A stretch of 34,971 nucleotides of DNA from Verrucomicrobiales bacterium (lineage in GTDB: Bacteria > Verrucomicrobiota > Verrucomicrobiia > Limisphaerales > CAIMTB01). The notes beneath the pieces are model-generated. The model was given only the letters and a program-made list of their open reading frames with translations. It was not told the origin of the DNA and did no database searches. Position numbers and translations under genes: made by a program. Positions 26,823 to 34,971 of the stretch are shown piece after piece. Where the stretch lies: contig JADLFD010000545.1 of assembly GCA_020845805.1 (NCBI GenBank), forward strand, positions 1-34,971, given 5' to 3'. How positions within the stretch are numbered: the first letter of the stretch is position 1; every line of letters starts with the position of its first letter.

Positions 26823-29800
26823 ATGTCGCCCCGGGCACTCCTTTCCGCAATGTTCTCGCTGGTCCGGCGCCGGGCTTTCGTCCAGGCCGGGACGATTGGC
26901 GCACTGATCGTGGTGGTGGCGGGAGCCCTGGTGATCTCCGGGTGTGGTCGCCAGGAAGGGGGAGCGACAGTCGGCGGCTCAGCCGAGGACGAGTTCCAGA
27001 AACTCTCGGTTCAGGGTCGCAGCCTTTATGATTCGGGCGAGGCGACGCGCGCTGTTCCCGTGCTCGAACGCGCGTTGGCGCTGCAGCCGGCGCATCCGGA
27101 TGCGCGCCTCAACCTGGCCAACGCGCTGCTCCGGGCCAACAACCCCACGGGGGCGGTGATGCAAGCCCAGGAGTTGGTGCGTATGAACCAGAACCTGGCC
27201 CCGGCGCATTTCCTTTTGGGAGCGGCGTCGTTGCGGCTGGGCCAGGCGGAGGCGGCGGCGACGGCGCTCCAGGTCGCGAAGGATGCGGATCGCACTGTGA
27301 ACGCGGTCAGTTACCTGTTGGGACGTGCCCACTACGATCTTGGGCATTTCGAGGACGCGGTGGCGTTGTTCGACGAGGTATTGCAGTTCGAGACCAATCA
27401 CCCGGCGGCAAATTACAATCTGAGTCAGGCCCTCACCCGGCTGGGGCGCACCGACGAGGCGGCGCGCGCGTTGGAGTCGCATCGCGCGGTGCTCGCGCAG
27501 CGCGGCGGGGCCTCGGTGGAACCTGCGACCCTCGAGGCCTGCGCGCACACCGAGATCCGGGTGCCCTTCCGACTGGAACAGCCCGCCCGCGAGGGCGTCG
27601 CGGTCGCGTTCACCGAGGCGACGGCACAGTTCTTCGGGGACACCGCCACGCGGTTCAGTGCGCCGATGGCCGTGATCGATATCCGGCACGACGGAACCAA
27701 CGACCTGATGGTCCGGGAGGGCGACGCCTCGTTCCGGCTGTTGATCCAGGAGGCGGGGCGATTCCAACCCGCCCGCGACGCGGTCGCGGTGTCCTCGAAT
27801 GCCACCTATCACAAGGTCCTGGTCGGCGATCTCAATCGCGACCGCTACGAGGACATCGTGGTCCTGGGCGATCGCGGTTTGCATGCCTTCCGCCTGGCCA
27901 CGAACGGGCTCATGACCGATTCGACCGCCTTTTCAAACCTGCGCCAGCAGCCGGCGGTGGACGGCATGATGGCGGACCTGGATTTCACCGGGAACCTGGA
28001 CCTGGTGCTGGTCACGCCGACGAACCGGTCGCTCCGCATCCTGCGCAACCTTGGGAACATGTACTTCACCAACGCCACCATGAGCTCAGGGTTGCCCCAG
28101 GACCTCGCCGGGGTGGCGGCGCTCGTCACGGACGATTGGAACGGCGACGAGTTGAACGATCTTTTCCTGGGCACCGCCGGCGCCGCGCCGCGCCTTTTTC
28201 CGAAGCAACGCGGGGGTGCGTTCACCAACGTGCCGCCCACCGAAGCGTGGCCCGCGTGCACCGCGTTCGCCGTGGGCGATTTCAACAATGACCTGCGCCA
28301 GGATCTCGTCCTAGCTGGCGGCGGGCAGCTGACCGTGATCCTGAACGGGTTCGAGAAGCACCTGACTCTGCCGCTCAGCGCGCCGTTGCATGACTTCACC
28401 CTGGTGGATTTCGACAATGACGGGTGGCTCGACATCCTCGGGGTTTCGGACACCGGCTGTCGCGCCTGGCGCAATCTCGGGGAGGGCGGGTTGAAGGACG
28501 TGACGGTCGCGCTGGGTTTCGATCGTCTGCCTCCGATGCGGTTGGTGTCGGTGCTGGCGGCCGATCTGGACTCTGACTGCGACACGGATCTGGTTCTGGC
28601 GGTGGACGGTGGCGGACTGCGTGTGTTGCGGAACGACGGTGGTTCGGCCAACCGGCAGGTGAAACTGCGATTGCTCGGCACGCGCTCCAATGCCTCCGGA
28701 CTGGGGTTGCGCATCGAACTCGTGGCGGGCAACTGGCGTGCGCTCCGGACGGTTCACCAGCTTCCGGTGGAAATCGGCATCGGCCGGCACGACAAGATCG
28801 ACACGCTCAACGTGCGCTGGTTCGACACCATGAGCACCGACGTCGATACCCCGGTGACGCGGTGCGAACAGCTGTCACTGGTCGAGCTCGTGCGGCCGAC
28901 CGGGTCGTGTCCGTACCTTTATCGCTGGGACGGCGAGCAGTTCACCTTCGTCACGGACCTCCTCGGCGCGGCGCCGGTGGGTTTGCCGGTGGCGGAGCGG
29001 CGGTACATCGAGGCGGATCCGGACGAGCTCGCCTGGATTGGGGACGAGCGCCAGTTCCGGCCGCGGAATGGCGCGTACGCAGTTCAGATCACCGAGGAGC
29101 TGCGGGAGGTTCTCTATCTCGACGAGGCGAAGCTGGTCGTGGTGGATCATCCGATGGACGTCGAGGTTCATCCGACCGACAAGCTCGTGCCGGGCCGGCC
29201 ATTTCCTCCCACGGACCTCGCGTTTCTACACCATCGCCAGCCGCTGCGCGGGGCCACGAATCTGGCGGGACAGGACGTCACGCGCGCCTTGCAGGAGATC
29301 GATCAGGCCATGGTTTCCCCGTTGCGGTTGCGTCCGGATCAGCAGCGCGGCTACGCGGAACCGCACGGCATGGTGATGGATTTTGGACCGCTGGATCGGA
29401 GCCGGCCCTGGGTGCTGGCGCTCACCGGCTGGCTGCGATTCGGAGGCGGGATGGCCAACATGGCTGCGAGCCGGGATCCCTCGGTGCCTTTTCCTTTTCC
29501 CATACTGGAGGCGGAGACGCCGCAGGGTTGGGTGCCGGTGGACGTGACCGCGGGCGCGCCGTGCGGCAAGACCAAGACCATCCTGGTGGACCTCGCCGGA
29601 CGCCTCCCAGAAGGGACCACGAGGCTGCGACTCACCGCCGGATTCGAGATCCACTGGGATCGTGCAGCGATGTTCGAGCGCGTCCCGGACACCGTGGCGC
29701 ACCAGATCACGCGGTTGGCCCCGGACCGTACCGATCTGCAATGGCGCGGCTATTCCGAGTTTCGGGATCTGCCTTGGACCCAACCATTGACGCCCGACCA

Positions 29801-30188
29801 CGGGAAGGTGCGCGCGTGGCCCGACTGGCGGATTACCCCCTCGGGGTGGTGCACCCGCTATGGCGCGGTCGACGAGTTGATTGCGCAGCGGGATGGCGGT
29901 CTGGCCCTCATCAACGGGGGCGACGCCCTCACCCTGGAGTTTGAGGCGAGCCGGCTGCCGGAGAAACCGGCCGGACAACGGCGCTCGTTTTTCCTGTTCA
30001 CCGTGGGGTGGGACAAGGACGCCGATTTCCACGTGGTGCAGGGAGATCGCGTCGAGCCGCTGCCGTGGGAGGGGATGGATGATCAACAGTACGGAACCCA
30101 GGTTCGTCCGCCGCATCCAGGTGACGCGTTGAATCAACGCTACAACACGCGTTGGGTGGGGCCGGTGGCGCAGCTTCGCAAACGGTGA
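26823..30188 (+). CDS. TPR / VCBS-repeat / UnbV lipoprotein
   Basis: This 1121-residue exported protein has a basic RRR, a hydrophobic stretch and the lipobox ISGC, with Cys41 as the lipid-modified residue. Residues about 60-220 contain four to five TPR units (ARLNLANALLRANN, AHFLLGAASLRLGQ, SYLLGRAHYDLGHFEDAVALF, ANYNLSQALTRLGR). At about 330-600 are six VCBS/FG-GAP repeats with Ca-binding type loops (GDLNRDRYEDI, ADLDFTGNLDL, DDWNGDELNDL, GDFNNDLRQDL, VDFDNDGWLDI, ADLDSDCDTDL). An ASPIC/UnbV-like domain follows at about 615-680. The last 440 residues have no family I recognise, although they begin with PYLYRWDGEQFTFVTD. It is probably a surface or periplasmic binding scaffold. ATG 26850 is an alternative start that keeps the signal. 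Confidence 0.85.
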   Translation: MSPRALLSAMFSLVRRRAFVQAGTIGALIVVVAGALVISGCGRQEGGATVGGSAEDEFQKLSVQGRSLYDSGEATRAVPVLERALALQPAHPDARLNLANALLRANNPTGAVMQAQELVRMNQNLAPAHFLLGAASLRLGQAEAAATALQVAKDADRTVNAVSYLLGRAHYDLGHFEDAVALFDEVLQFETNHPAANYNLSQALTRLGRTDEAARALESHRAVLAQRGGASVEPATLEACAHTEIRVPFRLEQPAREGVAVAFTEATAQFFGDTATRFSAPMAVIDIRHDGTNDLMVREGDASFRLLIQEAGRFQPARDAVAVSSNATYHKVLVGDLNRDRYEDIVVLGDRGLHAFRLATNGLMTDSTAFSNLRQQPAVDGMMADLDFTGNLDLVLVTPTNRSLRILRNLGNMYFTNATMSSGLPQDLAGVAALVTDDWNGDELNDLFLGTAGAAPRLFPKQRGGAFTNVPPTEAWPACTAFAVGDFNNDLRQDLVLAGGGQLTVILNGFEKHLTLPLSAPLHDFTLVDFDNDGWLDILGVSDTGCRAWRNLGEGGLKDVTVALGFDRLPPMRLVSVLAADLDSDCDTDLVLAVDGGGLRVLRNDGGSANRQVKLRLLGTRSNASGLGLRIELVAGNWRALRTVHQLPVEIGIGRHDKIDTLNVRWFDTMSTDVDTPVTRCEQLSLVELVRPTGSCPYLYRWDGEQFTFVTDLLGAAPVGLPVAERRYIEADPDELAWIGDERQFRPRNGAYAVQITEELREVLYLDEAKLVVVDHPMDVEVHPTDKLVPGRPFPPTDLAFLHHRQPLRGATNLAGQDVTRALQEIDQAMVSPLRLRPDQQRGYAEPHGMVMDFGPLDRSRPWVLALTGWLRFGGGMANMAASRDPSVPFPFPILEAETPQGWVPVDVTAGAPCGKTKTILVDLAGRLPEGTTRLRLTAGFEIHWDRAAMFERVPDTVAHQITRLAPDRTDLQWRGYSEFRDLPWTQPLTPDHGKVRAWPDWRITPSGWCTRYGAVDELIAQRDGGLALINGGDALTLEFEASRLPEKPAGQRRSFFLFTVGWDKDADFHVVQGDRVEPLPWEGMDDQQYGTQVRPPHPGDALNQRYNTRWVGPVAQLRKR

Positions 30189-30226
30189 ACGTGCCGCGGA
30201 GCTGCTCCCACGTGCGGCCCAACGAC

Positions 30227-30247
30227 ACCCCGGGGTCGGTCCGGGGT
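30227..30247. terminator. 7-bp stem-loop between convergent genes
   Basis: ACCCCGG (30227-30233) pairs with CCGGGGT (30241-30247) around a 7-nt loop. It lies in the 71-nt gap between two converging stop codons, where a bidirectional terminator is expected. There is no T tract on either side, so termination strength is doubtful. Confidence 0.45.
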
Positions 30248-30259
30248 CAGGGGATCACT

Positions 30260-31198
30260 TCACTTCTTCAGGCTGTTGTAGGAGATCTCGAGCCAGCGGC
30301 TGGTGTTGATGAAGCCTGAGCCCCAGTCCTTCCAGCGTTCGGGCATTCCCGCCGCCTTCACCTGATCGACGGACTTCCCGTCGGCGATGGCCTTCTTCAC
30401 CAGAGTCACAGTCTCGACGATCATGGTGCGGTAGGTCTCGAGATCGGCGCGGGTGGCGACGCTGCCGTGTCCCGGGATCAGCCGCGTTTCCGCGGGCAGC
30501 AGTGCCAGGATCGCTTCGATGTTCTTCAACAGCCCCTCGACATCGCCGCCGCTGCCGAGGTCCACGTACGGAAATCGCTGGTTGAAGAACAAGTCGCCGA
30601 GATGCGCCACTCCTGACTTGGTGAAATGCACCACCGTGTCGCCGTCAGTATGGCCACGCCCGAGATGGATGAGCCTGATTTCCTCGCCGTTGAAGTGGAC
30701 GGCCATGGATTCATCGTAGGTGAGGACGGGCAGAGCGGAAGCGGGGGTGCCGGATTTGTCGGCGAGTCGTTTCCGCACGTTGGCGTGGGCAACGACGGGG
30801 GCTTTGGCGCCGAAGTGGGCATTGCCGCCGGTGTGATCACCGTGCCAGTGCGTGTTGAGCACGAACTTGAGTGTGCCTTTGTCGATCTCCGACAGCGCCT
30901 TCTCGATGCGCTCGGCGAGGGGCGCGAACTGGTTGTCGACGATCAAGAGTCCGTCGGGGCCGGCGGACACCCCGACATTGCCGCCCGCGCCTTCCAGCAT
31001 GTGAACGGCTCCAGCAACGGGTTGGGATTTCACGACCACACCGGCGAAATCCTGTTGTGCGGACGCGGCCAGCCCGAAGCTCAGGGTGAAGGCGAGGCTG
31101 AGGCCGCAGCGAAAACCGAGGAGGGTGCGCCGGGTGTTCCGCCCAGACGCGTGGGTGCCGGGTCGGCCTGGACCAGTGGAACGGTGAATGGGGTGCAT
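30260..31198 (-). CDS. Exported metallo-beta-lactamase-fold hydrolase
   Basis: The 312-residue product has a signal sequence (hydrophobic LGFRCGLSLAFTLSFGLAASA, about 28-48). The MBL-fold zinc motif HxHxDH is H117-W-H119-G-D121-H122 in NTHWHGDHTGG. Further ligands are the His of HLGRGHTDGDTVVHF, the Asp of HLGDLFFNQRFPYVD and the His of RLIPGHGSVA. This arrangement is that of broad-specificity MBL hydrolases related to subclass B families, often annotated as MBL-fold metallo-hydrolase; the substrate, whether beta-lactam, lactone or other ester, is not known. The ATG at 31198 is chosen as the closest start before the signal; the frame runs further upstream without protein-like sequence. It lies 106 nt downstream of the WD40 gene on the same strand. 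Confidence 0.87.
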   Translation of the reverse strand: MHPIHRSTGPGRPGTHASGRNTRRTLLGFRCGLSLAFTLSFGLAASAQQDFAGVVVKSQPVAGAVHMLEGAGGNVGVSAGPDGLLIVDNQFAPLAERIEKALSEIDKGTLKFVLNTHWHGDHTGGNAHFGAKAPVVAHANVRKRLADKSGTPASALPVLTYDESMAVHFNGEEIRLIHLGRGHTDGDTVVHFTKSGVAHLGDLFFNQRFPYVDLGSGGDVEGLLKNIEAILALLPAETRLIPGHGSVATRADLETYRTMIVETVTLVKKAIADGKSVDQVKAAGMPERWKDWGSGFINTSRWLEISYNSLKK

Positions 31199-31304
31199 AA
31201 GATGCACGTTGAAGCCTTCCTCCGTTCCGTGACAACTCGGAAGACCGGGGACACCACCGAACGGGCGCCCGACAAGGAGGTGGTGGGGACAGTTGCCGCG
31301 CGGG

Positions 31305-32378
31305 TCAGGTTTCGACGCGATACACTTGGAGGCGGCCCCAGGCTGGCCACTGCCCGTCCTTGCGCGCCGGTTGCCCGATGGCTCCGGAGAGCACGAGGGT
31401 TTTTCCGTCGGCCGAGAAACGCGCCTGGGTGATGCGTTGTTTGGTGTCCATGGAATGGACGAGTTGGCCGGAGGTCGCGTCGAAAACAGCGGCATTCCAG
31501 GTGCCCTGCGCCTGGCGTCCGGCCATGACGAAGTGGTGGCCTTCGGGGTGCCAGGCCAGTGCTTCCATGAGGCCGGAGCCGCGTTGACCGTCTCGGATTT
31601 GGTCGAGGCGTTCTCCTTTCCGCCAGTCCCAGCGGTGCCAGGTCATCGCGCCGTTGCCGGCCATCGGATCGGTCATGGGGCCCATGCCGCAGCCCACCAG
31701 CGAGGCGCCGTCCGGCGAGAACGCGAGGGCGTAGATTCCGCCGCAATAGTGATGGGTTTTGATGGAACCCCAGGAGGTGAACTCGGGCGCCTTCCACTGG
31801 GACACCGGTTCGGGGCGGGCGGGTGGCACGGTGGGCTCTTCCCAGACACGCACTTCGCCGAGCAGGTTGGCGGCGGCGAGGTAGCTGCCATCGGGGCTGA
31901 AGGCGCAACTCAACACCGGCGGTGTATGAGGCAGCGCGGCAAGGCAATCGCCGGTGAGTGCATCAAAGACCTTCACCGACGGCTCGGCCTCGGCGGCGGG
32001 TTCGTACTTCCACCCGCCGGGCAGGTATTGGCCGGAGCTGGAGGCCACGCGGCGGCCGTCGGTGGAAAGCGCGAGTTGCCAGGACCAGAAGCCATGGGCG
32101 AGCACGCGACGCCAGCAGTGGCGGGTGGTCGTGTCATGCCACAGGAGCGCGCCATCGTAGCCGGCGGAGATGAGCGTGCGCCCACCGGGGAGTAGCACGC
32201 AGCCGCTGGCGTAGGATAGGTGGCGCGTTGCGAAGTCCTGCGTGGTGCCCGAGGCAAGGTCGAGGGTGCGGAGCACGCCATCGGCGCAGGCGAGGTACGC
32301 GCGGTCCGCTTCGGCGGTGATGGCCAGGCCGAGGACGCCGGAGGGCGGGGTGTGATCGTGCGCGAGGGTGAGTTTCAT
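31305..32378 (-). CDS. WD40 repeat protein
   Basis: The 357-residue protein has no signal peptide. WD40 blades are visible throughout: GLAITAEADRAYLACADGVLRTLDL, GCVLLPGGRTLISAGYDGALLWH, LALSTDGRRVASSSGQY, VLSCAFSPDGSYLAAANLLGEVRVWE, IYALAFSPDGASLVGCG, ALAWHPEGHHFVMAGRQ and ARFSADGKTLVLSGAIG. Seven blades fit a single propeller. WD40 proteins encoded directly after DUF1501 genes are frequent in Planctomycetes and Verrucomicrobia; the function of the set is not established. The start lies 10 nt after the DUF1501 stop, so the two genes are probably co-transcribed. Its stop lies 106 nt upstream of the MBL-fold gene start. Confidence 0.87.
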   Translation of the reverse strand: MKLTLAHDHTPPSGVLGLAITAEADRAYLACADGVLRTLDLASGTTQDFATRHLSYASGCVLLPGGRTLISAGYDGALLWHDTTTRHCWRRVLAHGFWSWQLALSTDGRRVASSSGQYLPGGWKYEPAAEAEPSVKVFDALTGDCLAALPHTPPVLSCAFSPDGSYLAAANLLGEVRVWEEPTVPPARPEPVSQWKAPEFTSWGSIKTHHYCGGIYALAFSPDGASLVGCGMGPMTDPMAGNGAMTWHRWDWRKGERLDQIRDGQRGSGLMEALAWHPEGHHFVMAGRQAQGTWNAAVFDATSGQLVHSMDTKQRITQARFSADGKTLVLSGAIGQPARKDGQWPAWGRLQVYRVET

Positions 32379-32388
32379 GGGGGCGCCC

Positions 32389-33735
32389 TCAGGCCAGCAC
32401 GTCGCGGATGGGCTCGGCCTTGTTCTCCACGCGATGGAACGTGGGCATGCCGGGCAGCTCATACTCGGCGTGCGGATCGATTCCGAGCGCGGTGAAGATC
32501 GTCGAGAACAGGTTTTGCTCGGTGTAGGGCTTTTCGATGACGTCGACACCGTCGGTATCGGTCGCGCCGGTGACAACCCCGCGGCGCAATCCGCAACCGG
32601 TCATCATCAGGCTCCAGGCGTTGGGATAGTGATCGCGACCGCGCGCGGCGTTGAGCCAGGGCGTGCGACCGAACTCGCCCATGGCGATGAGCAGCGTGGA
32701 ATCGAGCAGCCCGCGTTCCTGCAGGTCGTTGACGAGATGGAACAGCACGCGATCGAGCTCAGGCACGAGCATCTGGTGGATCTCGTGTTGGAACACGTGA
32801 TTGTCCCAGTTCATGCCGTTGGCGACCATGACGAAGGGGGCGCCGTTCTCGACCAGGTGTCGGGCGAGGAGGGCATGTTGGGCGAAGCTGCCGGGGCCGT
32901 ACCGTTCGCGATCGCGGGCGGGGAGTCGGTTGAGGTCGAAGAGCGGGGCGCTGGCCGACATGCCCTTCATGCGTTCGAACGCGGCGTTCTGGCTGCGTGC
33001 GGCGGTGCTGCCGCGATCGCGCTCGAACTTGGCGGTGAGGAATCGGCGCAAGGTTTCGCGTGCTTCGCGGTCGTGTTCGGGCAGGGCGTCCTGGGTGGCT
33101 TCGACGAAGGGCGTGTAGTCGCCGCCCACCCGCACGGGCGCGTGTTCGGCGCCGAGCCAACCGGCCCAGTTGCCGGCCTTGAAACTCTCGAACTCATTCC
33201 CTCCGGGGATGGGATCGATGAAGACGAAGTTGGGGATGGGCGCGTCCAGTTGGCCGACGGCCTGGGACAGCACGCTTCCCAGCGTGGGGCGTGTGAATCC
33301 GGCGCGCTCCGGATTGCCGCGCTGCAGGAGGTTGATGGCCTGCAGATGCTCGTTCTGGGCGGTCTTCATGCTGCGCACGATGTTGAGCCGGTCCGCGATG
33401 CGCGCGCAGTGCGGCATGAGCGAGGAAAAGTGCACCCCGGGAATGCGGGTGGGGATGCTGCCGAAGGGGCCGCCACTGGGCCGGCCTGGTTTCGGGTCCC
33501 ACGTCTCGAACTGGCTCGGTGCGCCGCAGAGCCAGAGGAGAATGCATCGCTTCTGCGCGCGGCGCGTGGCCTGGGCGAACGCGGGGTTGTGGAAGAGGCC
33601 CGAGAAACTGGCCACCGAAGCCAGCGCCCCGCCGGAAAGTCCCTTGAGGAAGAGGCGGCGGTGCAGCCGGTGCTCGTCGACGGCGCACTGACCGGGGGCG
33701 GGATCGGGCGGAGGTTGGGGGGGCGAAGGAATCAC
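32389..33735 (-). CDS. DUF1501 family protein, Tat-exported
   Basis: The 448-residue product has a twin-arginine signal, with RRLFLKG about 28 residues in, followed by GGALASVASFSGLFHNPAFA. The rest matches DUF1501, an alkaline-phosphatase-superfamily-like group: CILLWLCGAPSQFETWDPKPG, RSMKTAQNEHLQAINLLQRG, GVHFSSLMPHCARIADRLNIV, TLLIAMGEFGRTPWLN, RDHYPNAWSLMMTGCGLRRG and HAEYELPGMPTFHRV. The start is GTG 33735, which overlaps the stop of the preceding DUF1549/DUF1553 gene by 4 nt (GTGA), so translation is probably coupled. DUF1501 genes are paired with cytochrome-like DUF1549/DUF1553 genes across the PVC group; the reaction is unknown. Confidence 0.93.
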   Translation of the reverse strand: MIPSPPQPPPDPAPGQCAVDEHRLHRRLFLKGLSGGALASVASFSGLFHNPAFAQATRRAQKRCILLWLCGAPSQFETWDPKPGRPSGGPFGSIPTRIPGVHFSSLMPHCARIADRLNIVRSMKTAQNEHLQAINLLQRGNPERAGFTRPTLGSVLSQAVGQLDAPIPNFVFIDPIPGGNEFESFKAGNWAGWLGAEHAPVRVGGDYTPFVEATQDALPEHDREARETLRRFLTAKFERDRGSTAARSQNAAFERMKGMSASAPLFDLNRLPARDRERYGPGSFAQHALLARHLVENGAPFVMVANGMNWDNHVFQHEIHQMLVPELDRVLFHLVNDLQERGLLDSTLLIAMGEFGRTPWLNAARGRDHYPNAWSLMMTGCGLRRGVVTGATDTDGVDVIEKPYTEQNLFSTIFTALGIDPHAEYELPGMPTFHRVENKAEPIRDVLA

Positions 33736-34971
33736 GGCATCACGAGGAATTCGGCGTTGGTCAGGAGGGCCCAGAGCAGATCGCGGGTGGATTCCGCGGG
33801 GGGACGGCTGGTTTGTTCGAGGAAGGCGATCGCTTGCGCGGCTTCTTCGGGGCCGGGTGGGCGCCCATACACCGCGAGAAACGCCTCGTGCACCCGGGGC
33901 CGGGTCTCGGGGATCGCGGCCAGGCGGGTGAGAGTCGAGTCGGGGGCCGGGTTCAGGAGCCCGGCCAGCGCGGGCGAGTGCGCCAGGAATTGCGCCTGCT
34001 GAAAGCTGGACTGGTATTCCCGCGGCAGCACGTCCGGGAAGGCCGCGATGACCGCGCGTCGCAGGGCGTCGTCCGCGGGCGTGAACCCGGCGGCCACGCG
34101 CCACGAGCGCGCGATTTGCTCGGCGGCGAGGGGTCGTTCGAGGGCGCCGGCGAAGGCCTCGGGTGCGGTGCGGGGGGCGGGGAGCAGTGCATAGGGACGA
34201 CTGAGCACGAGTCCGCGCAGGAGACGTCGCACGTCGTGTCCATGCGAGGCGAAGTCCTGGGTCAACCAGGCCAGCAACTCCGGGTGGCTCGGAACGTTGC
34301 GCGCGTTGATTTCGTCGGCGGGATGGACGAGGCCGCGACCGAGCAGGGCAGCCCAGGTGCGATTCACGAAGGCGCGCGCGAGGAGGGGGTTCTCGCGGGT
34401 GGCGGCTTCCGCGAAGGCGGCGCGGCGCGAGAATCGCGGCACCCGCGGCCGGGCGGCGGGATCCAGGTAAAGTTCGTCGCGATCCTCCTCCTTCGCGTCC
34501 GCCGCCGGCCGGGATTCCTCCACCACCGGCCCGTGGAGCAGCGCGAGGAGCGCGGGCTGCGATTCCTTTTTCAGGTTGGTGAAATTGACGAAGCCACCGA
34601 TGGCGGACTCGGCGATCTCAGTGGTGCCGTCGACGTTTTTGCCGCGGTTGAAGGCAGCCACCAGACCCCAGTAATGCGCCTGCTTGATCTCCCGTGCGAG
34701 GGGATGGTCATGACACTGCGCGCAGTCGATCTTGGTGCCGTAGACCACCGGAGCGACCGCCTCCGCGATGGCTTGGTGGTCGTTGCGACGTTCGTACAGA
34801 AACCAGGAGGCACCCTGGGTCTCGGGTCGGTCGGGGCGCGCCACCAGCATCTCACGCACCGTGTCATTCCAGGGCCGGTTCTCGCGAAAGGCGGTCTCCA
34901 GAAAGCGCCACCACCCCTTTTCCTTGCGGCGATCCTCGTGGCTGTCGCGTTTCACGCGACCCATGAGGAGC
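33732..34971 (-). CDS. DUF1549/DUF1553 (PSCyt-type) protein, N-terminus beyond the window
   Basis: The reading frame is open to the right edge, so about 413 C-terminal residues are seen and the true start is outside. The DUF1549 end is visible as WWRFLETAFRENRPWNDTVREML, with KIDCAQCHDHPLAREI carrying a CxxCH heme-c-type motif. DUF1553 follows: RRAAFAEAATRENPLLARAFVNRTWAALLGRGLVHPADEIN, SHPELLAWLTQDFASHGHDVRRLLRGLVLSRPYAL. The C-terminus has the usual LLWALLTNAEFLV. A full family member is about 700-1000 residues and exported. It overlaps the DUF1501 gene by 4 nt. The function of these cytochrome-like proteins is not established; links to polysaccharide breakdown have been suggested. Confidence 0.93.
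   Translation of the reverse strand, partial: LLMGRVKRDSHEDRRKEKGWWRFLETAFRENRPWNDTVREMLVARPDRPETQGASWFLYERRNDHQAIAEAVAPVVYGTKIDCAQCHDHPLAREIKQAHYWGLVAAFNRGKNVDGTTEIAESAIGGFVNFTNLKKESQPALLALLHGPVVEESRPAADAKEEDRDELYLDPAARPRVPRFSRRAAFAEAATRENPLLARAFVNRTWAALLGRGLVHPADEINARNVPSHPELLAWLTQDFASHGHDVRRLLRGLVLSRPYALLPAPRTAPEAFAGALERPLAAEQIARSWRVAAGFTPADDALRRAVIAAFPDVLPREYQSSFQQAQFLAHSPALAGLLNPAPDSTLTRLAAIPETRPRVHEAFLAVYGRPPGPEEAAQAIAFLEQTSRPPAESTRDLLWALLTNAEFLVMP

Overview
The window is high-GC, gene-dense bacterial chromosome. The gene content points to Verrucomicrobiota or the wider PVC group, and this is an inference from content, not from a marker gene. Supporting families are a DUF1549/DUF1553 cytochrome-like protein followed by a Tat-exported DUF1501 protein, a WD40 protein, large ADOP-type orphan permeases, a PF07399-type Na+/H+ antiporter, a TPR-VCBS-UnbV lipoprotein and a yicC-gmk-coaC cluster. 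No rRNA, tRNA or CRISPR array was found.

Layout. 1-123 is the 3' end (domains V and VI) of a group II intron whose body lies outside the window. 379-5320 (+) holds two tandem paralogous ADOP/MacB-like permeases without an ATPase gene. 5360-10262 (-) holds an antiporter, a secreted class C beta-lactamase-like serine hydrolase and an S9 peptidase homologue that has lost its catalytic Ser and His. 10542-11543 (+) encodes an exported beta-propeller protein.

11548-23925 (-) is the centre of the window: one 12.4 kb block, read right to left as porin, urtA-urtB-urtC-urtD-urtE, ureD, a fused ureAB, ureC, ureF, ureG. It would bring urea across the outer membrane (porin), capture it in the periplasm (UrtA), import it with ATP (UrtBCDE), hydrolyse it to ammonia and CO2 (UreAB/UreC), and load the nickel (UreD, UreF, UreG). 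urtB/C/D/E are linked by 1-4 nt stop/start overlaps. A sigma-54-like -24/-12 element lies about 135 nt upstream of the porin start, which fits nitrogen control. Peculiarities: no ureE, a UreG with 15 histidines in an N-terminal tail, a UreC with Arg where the active-site Met normally follows SDSQA, a 20-residue internal duplication in UrtE, and a 12-bp hairpin between urtA and urtB.

24491-26656 (-) is a housekeeping set (yicC, gmk, coaC). 26823-30188 (+) is a 1121-residue TPR/VCBS/UnbV lipoprotein. 30260-34971 (-) holds an exported metallo-beta-lactamase-fold hydrolase, a WD40 protein, a DUF1501 protein and a DUF1549/DUF1553 protein cut by the window edge. No wholly unknown multi-gene system stands out. 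The most unusual items are the S9 pseudoenzyme, the modified urea-use locus and the intron remnant.
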